Shown in pieces: positions 53,436-64,000 of a stretch of 64,000 bases of DNA. Every line of letters begins with the position of its first letter. Positions within the stretch are counted from its first letter, which is position 1. The stretch is from Apostichopus japonicus (Eukaryota > Echinodermata > Holothuroidea > Aspidochirotida > Stichopodidae): the NCBI RefSeq assembly GCF_037975245.1, contig NC_092565.1, positions 19,137,999 to 19,201,998 on the forward strand. Direction: 5' to 3'. The notes beneath the pieces are model-generated. The model was not told the DNA's origin. It searched no databases and saw nothing but the letters and a program-made list of their open reading frames with translations. The position numbers and the translations under genes are program-made.

Positions 53436-56400
53436 TCAGCAAATTTGGGAAGTTTCAAACATGGTATTGAGTTCCCGGACCTCTGTACTGACAGATTTGG
53501 CTTCTTCCATCGCCTCCGAGATGGCATTCTTGTAAACACCTCTCCGTTTCTTGTTGTACCTCTCTTTGAAATATGGCAGGAATGGGTAGAGCTTCTCTAG
53601 GGGCATATGTGATATGGTGGTGGCGCCCAACCAGCGGATCTGGGCCTCCTGTTGGAGCACGGCCCCGTTGTCTCGTCTGCTGACCACGATCTGAGATATT
53701 CTACCTGGCCACCACGGGAAGCCAATGATCTTACCCCAGACGATGTCCCCCAGACACATAGTTCTCCCATCTTGCAGCCTGTACTTTGTCACATTTTTCT
53801 TGTGAATTTTTAGATTCAGAGGCGGGACTTTCCTCAGCTGCAAGTTTTCGTTTGAACTGCTCAAAATGTCGCTTCTATCCGGCGGCAGGTCTTTGAATTC
53901 AATTTCCCTGTCCGAATCGTTCGTCTCTTGTTTCAAAAAGTCTGACGGGGCCACGCCGGTGTTCTTCCTCGATCGCTTTGAACTTACACTGCTGGAGTAG
54001 GAGGACTCGCTGGAGGTATCTGACAACCTCCCTTTCGAACACGGCACGAAGAGATCTTCGACCAGATGAACTTTGAGACTGTTTGTGAGAACCTCCTTTG
54101 CAGCAACTGCCGACAGAGAGTTCTCGTTTTCTTTCTCCTTCTCCACGGAAACTTTCAAAGTTGTGAATTCTTGCTTTGGGTGTAACGTCGTGGCGGGACC
54201 GATCGAGTGGACGTGCTTTGGTTTCTTGATATTGTGATGGAATCCATTAACTACCATCTTCTTCTCCTCCCCGATTTGAGGCTTTCCATTATCCTGTTTG
54301 GTGTGCTTAGCACCCTTGGGAATGCCGTTCACTTTCTTGCCGTTTGGCTGCGTGTTATTAACTCTTTTATCGTTACCCGAAGAACGTGGCGAAATCGTTA
54401 CGTGATCTTTACCCTGAGGAGTGGCATACGAAATCTTGAGAGTCTTTTTCAGAGAGTGTATTTGTCTCTTTTTCAAACCGTGAGGTGCGTGTTTCTTCAG
54501 AGGATCTAACCGGCTTTTTTTCTTTGGCAGATTACCTCCATTTGTCAGTAATTTCCTCTTTGTCGTATTTTTCTTTGAACAGTCTTGCTTACAATTGCTA
54601 CATAGAATCTGCCGCGGTCGCAGTTTCAACGGTCTAGTCCTTGTGGTGTAGGACGGTCCAAGCTTTGGCTTAGGTGAAGGCTGAGGTTTACCACATAGGA
54701 GTGGTCTTGGAGGAGGTAGGGGCATATTTTGAAAGTATGACTGCCGGTAGCTGAGGGCTGAATGTGGATCTCTCTTGACGATGTCGGCTTCGATTGTAGC
54801 TATCTCGTTTTCGGGAACACCAAATTTATCGTTGAGATCCCTCCTGAGGATGTCATTGCTTGGCAAGCCAACTGGGCAGGACCTGGGAAAAGAGATGGTT
54901 GGAAACCAAATGAGAAAAATATTACACTACAGAATTTAGTAACATGACTGAAAAATTGTCATAGGCCCAGCCTGGGCAGGACCTGAAAACAAATGGTTAG
55001 GAACCAATTAAGAAGAATAGTAAACTACAGAATTTATTAACATGATTGACAAATTGTAATAGGCCCAGCCTGAGCAGGACCTGATAAAAGATGATTAACT
55101 CCAAATTAGAAATATATTATACTACAGTTTAATTTGATAGAAGGTCAAAAATTAATTTCCCTCCGGGCTATCCTTTTAATACTGTCAGTTACATAACAGG
55201 GGTCGTCAGTTACATTACAGAGGTTAGCAAAGTGCAATAGGGCCTAGGACCTATTTTGCTGCCCCTTTTGAGTCCAACCTATTCTTCTAGCCATGTTATG
55301 TATGGTCCTTCTTCCAACATTCTTGTCTCCCATGGCATTCGCCATTCCGTAAATCTGAAACTTGAAGTTAGCTGGAAAGGCAGACTAAAATGTAATATGG
55401 AAATTTAAGAACTTAGCAGTAGAACAGTATATGTTTCATGGTCTGGGCTTGAAGTTCTTCCGGTAAGACTTGTTTCCTTTAGCTCTAGATTGACTAGACA
55501 AGACTAGAAAGGGTTAATAGGTCACTTCCTATACTTTATTATATTCATGTTTATATAATAAAAGGTTCCACAGGAATTGCACTAACTTGTGTTGTCTTAA
55601 AACACACCGCCTGTGCAAAGCAGTTTTCAAAATGATACAACTTTTAGGAGAGACCCTCCTAGGGCAATTTATTCAGCTGCCAAATCCTCATATCGAACTG
55701 ACAAGCAATAAAATACAAATCTTCTCATTGCCTATTTGTATTTTTGGAATCTCCTCGACTTGACTGCAAAAATCGAGTTGGGTCAAGTTTTAATAAGATG
55801 AACTTTCATGACACGCATTATAACTCTTGTACTGATAGTACTAGGAGCACTATGAACAATTGAATATCCTGTTTCTATTATATAAAGGTTCGGGATTAAT
55901 CTTACTCTCAGTATGCATACTATGAGATGACAGTATAGAGTGGTATGAGCATTAGAAAACTGTCCCAATTGGGCGGGGCTGGCATACTGAAGACATGCAT
56001 ATTCAGTTTTCAAGAATTAATATTCATGATATGACTAGCGCAGTTATTTGATTGCACAATTTATAAGAGGCATTGCTTTTCCTACTGACAATTTTAAACG
56101 ATAAAAAATAATATAAAGACATTTTGCAGTGCAGTTCAAGTACACTACGTTAGCTCTCGGTTGCATTTCGTTACTAATGTTAAACAACACGGTTTACTCA
56201 TTTCTCAATTATCTCTACATAAATGAAGTAGTTTGTCTTAAATCCAAAATATAATACACTATGCTGGAAGTAACTAACTAGTAAGTGTTATCAATTTTAA
56301 ATCAGCTTCTTGAGTCGACTTGGAGACATTTATTTGATGCTTCCAATTAACCAAGATCCCGTAACAACGTAGTTCTTAAGCTTGACCAGTGAAGTCTCAC

Positions 56401-58546
56401 TTTTAGAAGTGACATAAAAGGTGAAAATCTTGTTGCCGAACATATTTAATGTGCTATTTGTATACGACTTACATCAATATGAAATGTGTCTGGGTGACAA
56501 AGTGTTAAGAATTAAATCACATTTGTTAACCCCTTGCTTTATTAGACTTCACCTCAGAGAAATATATGCCCGTGGCTTAGCTTGATCAACTGCATACTTA
56601 ATTTGTGGATTTGGTAAAAAAATTCAGCAAACATAAAACTCTGCTATAAGTAATGAGACTAGTCTACTGTAAACATCAACCCCTGCCTTAGAAATAAGGC
56701 TAGGTCGAGATGAATCAAAGCTCTGTGAAAGTGTTGAGTGTTTGAGCAGCTAGAAGTATACTTTGAAAGTTACACTACTGTCTGTTATCAAAATTTCAAT
56801 TACCTAATTTTGGCATTATCATTACCTCAGCAGTTAACAATATAACAGACAAATTTATATTATGCCTTTCTAAGCAATTCAAACACCTTTTCACTCCTTA
56901 AAAAAGTAAACAAACAAGTTGGTTGTGTGGTTGTGAACAACATCAGATGCTGATAAAAACTCATTTGAAACTATCAGAGGCAAAAAATATCACTTTAAGT
57001 CTGTGATCAATACATGCTGGAAACCCCAATATTAGCTTTGTCAAAGCGAAGCCACTGTACATTCTAGAGACCTAATCCATCAAAAGTGGAAATCTCGTGA
57101 GAAAATTCAAACTCTGCTAGCCTGAAAGTAAACAAAGAATAAAGCAAATTAGACATGAAAGAGTGTTACACAACTAGTTAAGTACTGAATGCTGAAAACA
57201 AGCACTATAACAAGTTGCGACTTAATCCTCCGTCTTCCAAAATCAAAAGATCAACATAAATTTGTGAGGTTTTATTCCCAAAATCAATATATACGGCACA
57301 GTGAGTCAGAAATAAAAATATCTTGCAAGCATGCAATAAGGAAACCTAAACAATTGTCTTTGAGATATTTTCAGTCACAAGTTGTTTGCTTGATTGTTCA
57401 GTGGATGGTTTGGTATCACATTTCACAAGAAAACTTTGAGGTTTTTGGATTTGTATTAACCTTAAAAGACAGTGAACACTGACAAATAAATTAAAATTCA
57501 TTTATGTTTTGTGTGCGTTGATTATGAGGTACTGAAAGCTTTGACATTTTTCTGTTATCAAACCGTCCTACATTACATTAGCTACAGTTCACATGCTTCT
57601 CTCATAGGAAAAATATCATGTAATGCTGAATGGATTTCCTCTCTTGTTTATGAGGTACTGCACACTTTGACATTTTCATGTTATCAAACTGTACTACTTT
57701 ACATTAGCTACAGAACACATGCTTCTCTCATAGGAACAATGTAATATAATACTGAATGTATTTCTCCTCTGTGAAGCCCTTTTGCTGTGCACCATGCAGC
57801 TGTTATTTTACAATGTATCAAACATAATTCAGAACTGGTTGACCAACTCTTCTTTCCTCAAAGTGTCACTTCAATGTTTTCAGTTATTTACTTGTAACTA
57901 GCTAAGTGTAACAAAATGTTGATTTAGAGGAATGATGTAAGCATTTACAGGCAATCCAGACATGTTCCTTCCAGAGAAACTGCCTTTCATATAATCACCA
58001 AATGCCAGCTTAGCCTGTGACTTACTTATGCATAGGCAACTGTTGGCAATGTTAGACATCACTGGAGTCAGTTACTGTCACTTGTCAAATGCAGTGACAT
58101 TTGACTTGTCTTTACAATTAACAGTAGCCTTGGCCCTACGCACATTTATTTGCAATAATAACTAGCTTTTTTTAACATGGAAACTGCCGCGACAATATTG
58201 TCTGATCACACATGTGTACGAATACAACGATCGCGCCAATACAACATTTAACCGATGCACTCGGTTGGTTTTGCAACGCATTCCGCTACAGTACAAGACC
58301 AGCCCCTGTAATCCAGCCCTGTTCTTTCCAACACTTCGAAGACCTGTCAAACCTACAAAACGCATAAGCGCTAAAAACTTATTCTTACACCAATTCTTAC
58401 CCTTTGTCTGAATCGAGTAGGATGCCCCTTAGAGTTCTGCCTTCGTGTCTGAGACAAACCATGACGACACCGTCGAGGGCATCTTCGACTTCAACGTTGA
58501 GTATTAAACCGGGTTTTAAAATGCTCTTGTCCTCTGTGGTTGCCAT
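53436..58546 (-). CDS. PWWP2: PWWP domain-containing protein 2 (PWWP2A/B type), two exons
   Basis: Exons 58401-58546 and 53436-54882; the junction GG|G is in phase 2 with donor GTAAGA and acceptor CTTTTCCCAG, giving 530 residues. Residues 1-62 match the N-terminal PWWP2 block (PG..L.VEVEDAL..VVMV, then G.LLD and VGLP). The middle is long, basic and low in complexity, with a small cysteine cluster CSNCKQDC at about 143-150. A PWWP domain lies at about 422-510 with FPWWPGR at 437-443, followed by the family's RYNKKRRG..KNAI helix and an ending near FET. Vertebrate PWWP2A binds H3K36-methylated and H2A.Z nucleosomes and recruits an MTA1-type NuRD module; the same nuclear role is inferred. The start ATG follows GCC on the coding strand. 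The length is close to that of human PWWP2B. I cannot separate A from B; this may be the single pre-duplication gene. Confidence 0.87.
54873..55160. repeat. Tandem triplication across the PWWP2 exon 2 acceptor
   Basis: Three diverged copies about 98-100 bases long, anchored at 54873, 54973 and 55071, each carrying GCAGGACCTG on the + strand. On the - strand each copy reads as a pyrimidine stretch, CAG, then GTCCTGC. The genuine PWWP2 acceptor (exon starts 54882) belongs to the first copy. The other two are intronic and preserve acceptor-like sequence. Confidence 0.7.
57523..57770. repeat. Two-copy tandem duplication in the PWWP2 intron
   Basis: Two diverged copies of about 126 bases, each starting TATGAGGTACTG and containing CACATGCTTCTCTCATAGGA. 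No coding potential was seen. It lies inside the single PWWP2 intron (54883-58400), which otherwise holds nothing recognisable beyond the triplication at its exon 2 end. Confidence 0.75.
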
Positions 58547-58683
58547 TTTGTCATTTCTACACAAAGCATTATATATAATATGTTCACTCCTGCATAGGGC
58601 TATGCACTCTGTATGGAGTACATCATTGTGCATATGTACGTGTTTCTTGTTGTTGTCATCATCAATGCGTTTACTCCTTACAA

Positions 58684-58691
58684 TGACGTCA
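58684..58691. promoter_or_regulatory. CRE palindrome TGACGTCA upstream of PWWP2
   Basis: A perfect CREB/ATF consensus 138 bases upstream of the PWWP2 ATG, where a promoter is expected. A short inverted repeat (TTAACCC...GGGTTAA, 58746-58774) lies just beyond it. Function is inferred from motif and position. Confidence 0.4.
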
Positions 58692-58774
58692 CGGTGTGGG
58701 GGTGAATGAAAGAAAAGAACGTCGTAGTAGTATTAGCAATTCACGTTAACCCGCGCTTCGGGCTCAAGGGTTAA

Positions 58775-61035
58775 TTTTGTGCTTACACACAGCAGAGGAT
58801 GACTAACAATGCATTGGCAAATTTCGTGGAAACAATTAGGGGTTTGTTTCTTTGGTTACCACCATCCGTCACTTATGAAGAAAATGATAAGCTGCATAGT
58901 GAAGATTCATGACTTTATCACAAGAAATTTTTCTATCATCAGAAGGCATTTTATAAAGGTTACTTTTGAACCTCAATTTGAACCTTATTATAGTGACAGT
59001 CCATTACAATGAAAGCAACTACTAGTAAATTAGTTTGGGTTGGTTGGCAACACAACTATGCATCATACTTTTGTTTCACACCTAATGATCTCTACTAAGA
59101 TATTTAAAATTGCTGCAAAAAAAGAGAGAAAGCAGAAAATTATGAACTGCAATTAAAATATATTTTCTACAACCATGTATTTTTTTTTTTTGAAAATTAT
59201 CTTCAATATGTACATATGTATATGTACAATATCACTTATTATTAAATATAAAACAATTCCTATTCCCAAAAACAAAATGACGGCATCTCAAAATCGCTTG
59301 TTTTTCATAAAACCTTGAACATTAAATTTATGCAACAATCACTTTTTATTCAGGCATAAATACATTCGATGATTATAATCATAAAAGCAACTAGCAGCAA
59401 ATTTTGCTGACTACAATGTGACCATTAGTATACAGGCATTTTTCACATGGTATAAACAGGATTGAAATCAGAACATGGTCTCATGACGAGAGCTTCATCT
59501 GACCACGAGCCAAAAATTCCATCTGAACGAACGCAGAATCATGATCACGAACTTGTGACTTTATTAAGAAGCGACACACGATGCTTCTCAATTTCTGAGG
59601 AAAAGACATTAACAAGTCACACATGTATAGGAACATCCCTAGTGTCATGAGATCACCACGAAAACCTAATAACCTGCGGTTTTTGATAACAACCATGTTG
59701 TCCCTTGAAAAAAACAGTGTTAATTATTACTGACTGTTTGTACTGAGAAAGTCGACACCCATGAAAGAAGAAAAACAAAACACCCGAGCTTGACCTTGCA
59801 GGAATTGTATCTTATGTAAGTTGGCCGTATAGTGGGTGTTTTGTGGTTAAGACATTTGTAAAGGCGATCAATTTATAAAATTATAAGCATTTGGAATGGG
59901 CTTTCTTCTGCATTTCTATCGGTAACATCTAGATATTCGTCCACATTTCAGGAAGTTATAATCCTGATATCGATTGAGAAGAAATGTACACTAGGGAGTA
60001 AGTACACTGTTTAGAATTTCAGAACATGCTTGGCTCTGTCTTCCAATTACCTTCAAATATTAAATTATCTCACACATCAAGTCATCTTACACATCAAGTC
60101 ATATGAACACTTCTGTGTAATCCCACCGAATTTTGAGGTAAAATAAAGGTATAATGTTATCGTTTTTAAGATTTCAAGAACAAATTAGTGACAACCTATA
60201 CCCAGAACCCTCATCTCATCAAATTACATGAAACAAGGTCAATTACCATTCCTAAAAAGTGATTCCCAAAGCCGCCAAAACGTTACCAACTTCAAAACCA
60301 AATCTTTTATTTTCATACCAGATCTATCACCGTGCATCACCCTATCAACAAAACTTGATACAGGTGAAAGATGTTCAAACGTAGTAGAAAAACAACTATA
60401 TGAAATAATGCAGATATTAATTGCATTCTGCTCTGAACACCAAGGATAATTAATGATTCACTGATACATCTGTTGTTTCATTAGTTGTTGATCTTTCCCT
60501 ATTAATAACAAACTCATGATATATAGATATCTTGATTTAGCACCCGATGGGGCATCTCCAGCCCACCCTCAAATGTTGACCTGATTTACAATATTTCTGA
60601 ACATGAGAAATGTGCAGAACAAAAGTATATTTGAGTTTAAAAGCAAACAAAGTATTAAGAATAATAATATGAAGCAACCAATTACTTTAAAGAAGTATAT
60701 CGTGATGAGAAACTCAAATTTTCCAGTTTCAAGTTGAATATCAATCAAGTTTCCACTTTAATTACTCAATTTTTTTTATCCAAAGTGTTCAAATTCAATA
60801 AATATACATTTGTAAGGTCTTTATTTGGTTTGAATTCGTATGCAATTCTTTAGACCAGGACAGATACCACACAATACTTCTGAAAATGCAACAGAAAACA
60901 AGAATTAACTGGAAACACAGGATGCTCCTAAATTCACAGCCCATCAAAATAAGCATCTAATGTTAATATTAATTTATTCTGATAACAATAAGAGAGTTAT
61001 ATCTGTCAAACAAATCATGTAGGGGTGCATGAACA
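58775..61035. other. Stretch without a recognised gene
   Basis: AT-rich non-coding sequence between the PWWP2 promoter side and the minisatellite. Only short frames were seen, none with both a plausible acceptor and donor. Confidence 0.5.
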
Positions 61036-61256
61036 ATGTAGGAATTTACTGCATATAACCATGTAGGAATCTACTGCATATAACCATGTAGGAATTTACT
61101 GCATATACCATGTAGGAATCTACTGCATATAACCATGTAGGAATCTACTGCATATAACCATGTAGGAATCTACTGCATATAACCATGTAGGAATCTACTG
61201 CATATAACCATGTAGGAATCTACTGCATATAACCATATAGGAATCTACTGTATATA
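61036..61256 (+). repeat. 25-bp minisatellite, about nine copies
   Basis: Head-to-tail units CATGTAGGAATCTACTGCAT plus ATAAC, with a few substitutions (TTTACT for TCTACT) and one single-base deletion. There are no spacers, so this is a tandem repeat and not a CRISPR array. The surrounding 58.8-61.5 kb stretch holds no recognised gene. Confidence 0.9.
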
Positions 61257-61500
61257 ATGACATGTGACATTAACCCTGTCTGTCTCATGAACAATATGAG
61301 GCTAATTCCCTCAGATAATCTGAAGCTAATTCTGTCTGATAACTATACGAAGATCTTAAAAACACAACTTTGTATTTCTGCCTTCTGAGGCTAACAATCT
61401 TTGGTTGTCGTAAAAGGCTTATTTTCTGAACCAGAATCTGAATCAAACTCCATTTCATTAGACACTACTGTTCAAGGCTCAAATTCCCTGTTGATCTCAG

Positions 61501-61716
61501 CAGGCGCGTAGCGAGGAATTTGCCAAGGGAGGGGCGAAGCCTGTAGGCAAACTATCTAAGCGTAGCGCCACCACGAGTTGGCGCGAAGCGTACAAGAAAA
61601 TTTTGGTTGAAAATGCCTCCCAGATTGCTGGAAATGACACTTCCCAGGCCTTGTAAGTTGCATCTAAGCATTTTCTATTTTGAAAATACTTGCCCCCCCC
61701 CCCTGGCTACGTGCCT
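61501..61716 (+). repeat. Dispersed GCGTAGCG repeat, second copy
   Basis: It starts CAGGCGCGTAGCGAGG and ends with a C-run then TGGCTACGTGCCT, which are near-inverted ends. The interior is about 90% like the copy at 15903-16080 by eye. It is probably a short non-autonomous DNA transposon. No clear target duplication was found. Confidence 0.65.
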
Positions 61717-61855
61717 CAGTTAGTTCTCAGTTAGTTTAACTTTCTTCTGATATTGGTCATTGACAGCTGGACAAGATCATCTGAGATATAACTTCATATT
61801 TCGGCCATCAGAGGCTAATAATATCTGGTTACAATATGAGGCTAAACTTCTCCTC

Positions 61856-62097
61856 TCAATACTCCACAGGGTTCAACTCCATCTTATTCCCATCTGGTTC
61901 ACTCTCCTCTGAATCTGGACTTAGACAACTGGACAAGAACTTGACACAAGTACTGATTGCACCTTTGAAGTATTCCTCTGTGTTTGGTATTTTGAATTGG
62001 AAGTCTCTCTGGCCAAAGTTGACGTAGTAGCGAGAAGAACTCAGGCAAGGCATCACTGGTATTGTCACATGGCCACCAGCAAACTCAAAGAATACTT
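61856..62097 (-). CDS. SPRY-like exon, possibly C-terminal
   Basis: Acceptor TTTATCTTTTTAG, entered in phase 1. It is open for 79 codons and contains EFAGGHVTIPVMPC and RYYVNFGQRDFQFKIP. The pattern of aromatic residues followed by VNFGQ..F.F is typical of the last strands of SPRY domains, such as those of RanBP9 and RNF123. If read to the stop, it ends with an acidic SPDSEESEPDG tail. A weak donor (GTGCAA) at 61962 would instead end the exon at 61963. Upstream exons would lie to the right. The specific protein is not identified. Confidence 0.45.
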
Positions 62098-62490
62098 CTA
62101 AAAAGATAAAGAGAATTTGACGTTAAGTTTCTTTTATTAAATAAACAAACAAACACAGACAAGTTGTAGATAAAAGCTGCATATTGAATAACAGATAAAG
62201 TGAATATTATAGAATCTCTTTCAAACGTGTTTTTTTGCGGGATAAACTGTAGTACTGTGCGACAGTATTATCTGCCCACATTTCGTTATAAAGAAAGAAT
62301 AAAAATTCCATTTCCTGTCTTAATTAGGAGGTGGGAATGGTGGGGCAGAGTCTGTGAGAAGGCACCACCTTAGTTCCTGTGCAAACATCTTTTCTCTGTG
62401 AAACAAATTGTTCACCAAATTTAAACAGGAAATGCAAGTTTACAGTTGGATAGTAATGCATGAGAATCACAGAGAAACAACGCTTTCTAA

Positions 62491-63636
62491 TCACTTCGCC
62501 CAACAACCATTTCGCCCAACTACCATTTCGCCCAACCAGCCTGGTCATTTCGCCCAACCAGCCTGGTCATTTCGCCCAACCTGCATGGTCATTTCGCCCA
62601 ACCATCATAGTCATTTCGCCCAACCAGCATGGTCATTTTGCCCAACCGTGTTGGTCATTTCGCCCAACCTTATTTTTACTAATATTCAGTCAGAATAATA
62701 TTACTTTTTCTATTCCACTAGTTCAATTTGATTTTTTGGGGTTAGGTTACTTCGTAATAGGTAAATAAAAAAGTGAGGTCCGCTCGATATCGATCGGAGT
62801 CTGAGCAGTTATTTCGGGTATAATGGGAGAATTACACTACTTTAGGCGTTTACGCAAAAAATGGAAGTTATATTATTATACAAACACAGGGGAATCGGTC
62901 TTCATAAAAACCTATCAAACCTAACCCCTAAAACACTGATCCATCCTACTGACTAACAATTCCCGAACGTTTCCTTATTAAATTGAAAAAAAAAATATAT
63001 ATATATAAAACCCGTCCGTAATATTGAATTACTATATTTAATCAATGTAACCACTTTATCAATGTAACCACATATGTAATCACATATGTAGGCCTAATCA
63101 ATTTAACCACGACTTCAAGTTTCCTTAATACTCGGTTCGTATCCCGTAACGTTAACAATTCCCGAACGTTTATATCAAACCTATCAAACCTAACCCCTAA
63201 AACACTGATCCATCCTCAAGATTCCTTAATATTCGGTTCGTATCCTGTAACGTTAAAAATTCCCGAACGTTTCCTTACTAAAGTTATACAAAGTAAAGGA
63301 CTTCAAGTTTCCTTAATATTCCTTAATATTCGAACGTTTACTATCAAACCTAATCCCTAACACACTGATCGATCCTCAAGTTTCCTTAATATTCAGTTCG
63401 TATCCTGTAACGTTAACAATTCCCGAACGTTTCCTTTTGAAGTATCATATTTAATCAAGGTTGGGCGAAATGACCAGGCTGGTTGGGCAAAATGACCAGG
63501 CTGGTTGGGCGAAATGACCAGGCTGGTTGGGCGAAATGACCAGGCTGGTTGGGCGAAATGACCAGGCTGGTTGGGCGAAATGGTAAGGTTGGGCGAAATG
63601 GCAGTTGGGCGAAATGGTTGTTGGGCGAAGTGTCCT
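62491..63636. mobile_element. Foldback element 2 with tandem-repeat arms
   Basis: The left arm (about 62491-62672) is a run of 22-base units of the form ATTTCGCCCAACCAGCCTGG. The right arm (about 63460-63636) is the same array in reverse complement. The outermost CACTTCGCCCAACAACC is shared by both ends. The flanks GCTTTCTAA (62482-62490) and GCTTCCGAA (63637-63645) look like a 9-bp target duplication with two mismatches. The core holds degenerate direct repeats around TTCCCGAACGTTTCC (62960-63440). There is no transposase, so it is non-autonomous. Architecture and 9-bp duplication resemble Drosophila FB and MULE-type foldback elements. Confidence 0.75.
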
Positions 63637-63741
63637 GCTTCCGAAACAACCACAATCCATAGTTCTTTGCATATTCTCTAAACTGATCTTCAAACAATGC
63701 TTCCTGTTTGGTGTTGAGGACTATGGTTTCAGTGTTAACTG
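63637..63741 (-). CDS. Possible upstream exon of the SPRY-like gene, cut by an insertion
   Basis: After an acceptor TATGTATGTAG the frame reads VNTETIVLNTKQEALFEDQF and on to NYGLWLFRK, a charged helical stretch. It runs straight into the foldback element at 63636. The exon has no donor on this side, which is consistent with interruption by the element. The family is not recognised. Confidence 0.3.
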
Positions 63742-64000
63742 CTACATACATAATGAAGTGCACACAGCTATGTGAGGTATTTTGCAGTTGTTTGAAGAAA
63801 AAAAACACGTACATGTTGCAGCATAGAACATTTGGAGTTTGAATGACATGTTTTGGATTAATTAATTAATTCTCTGATCTGGGTGATAAACATTCCCCAA
63901 AATAAAAGATTGTGATTTTTTAAAATTTTATATTAATTTATACAAACTTTCCTTGCATCCTGTATTTATGACTGTAGTCTTGCACTTCTTAAGTGTGTAC

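Noticed and set aside
54207..54509. 100-codon + strand frame opposite PWWP2
   Set aside because: It is a shadow of PWWP2 exon 2, which has clear homology on the other strand.
61036..61256. Regular repeats resembling a CRISPR array
   Set aside because: Units abut with no unique spacers and the genome is eukaryotic; it is a minisatellite.
62408..63814. Open frames with repeated HFAQPAWS / ISPNQPG units
   Set aside because: They are read-through of the 22-base foldback arms; 22 is not a multiple of three, so every frame shows the same periodic peptides. Not a repeat protein.

Overview
This is a eukaryotic window: spliced genes with GT-AG introns, long AT-rich non-coding stretches, poly-G/C tracts, microsatellites and many short DNA transposons. 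A TTAGGG-type interstitial repeat, frequent TAGGCCTA-like words, a Penelope-type repeat and the proteins encoded all fit an invertebrate deuterostome. An echinoderm is my best guess, by inference only. Almost everything that looks like a long open frame is a shadow; coding sequence was assembled by following splice sites and checking that codon phase is preserved across every junction.

Layout. (1) 1-1054: a decayed, intron-poor coding remnant on the + strand (about 190-690), and a probable first coding exon on the - strand (787-1054). (2) 1822-2420: a hAT-type MITE with an 8-bp target duplication. (3) 3639-6634: exons of an unrecognised - strand gene, interrupted by a TTAA-flanked MITE. (4) 6635-12833: no gene recognised; it holds an inverted-repeat element with an internal telomere-like tract. 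(5) 12834-33235: a complete - strand meiotic cohesin gene, REC8, in 17 exons (637 residues predicted). Its introns hold several MITEs, tandem arrays, a SINE-like element and, in intron 1, a foldback element. (6) 33325: a possible divergent + strand first exon 90 bp from the REC8 start codon. (7) 33620-53435: about 20 kb with no confidently recognised gene, containing a Penelope-like inverted repeat cluster, an (AT)n tract, a palindromic element and another TTAA MITE. (8) 53436-58546: a two-exon - strand PWWP2A/B-type gene (530 residues), whose 3' splice site region has been tandemly triplicated. (9) 58547-61855: no gene recognised; a 25-bp minisatellite and a dispersed repeat. (10) 61856-63741: exons of a - strand gene with a SPRY-like C-terminus, interrupted by a 1.15-kb foldback element.

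The two recognised genes are chromosome-associated: REC8 is the kleisin of meiotic cohesin, and PWWP2 is an H3K36me3/H2A.Z nucleosome reader. Nothing suggests a shared operon-like role. The most unusual content is the mobile DNA: two foldback elements with tandem-repeat arms and 9-bp target duplications, four related TTAA MITEs, and four hairpins resembling the hammerhead-like motif of Penelope-like elements.
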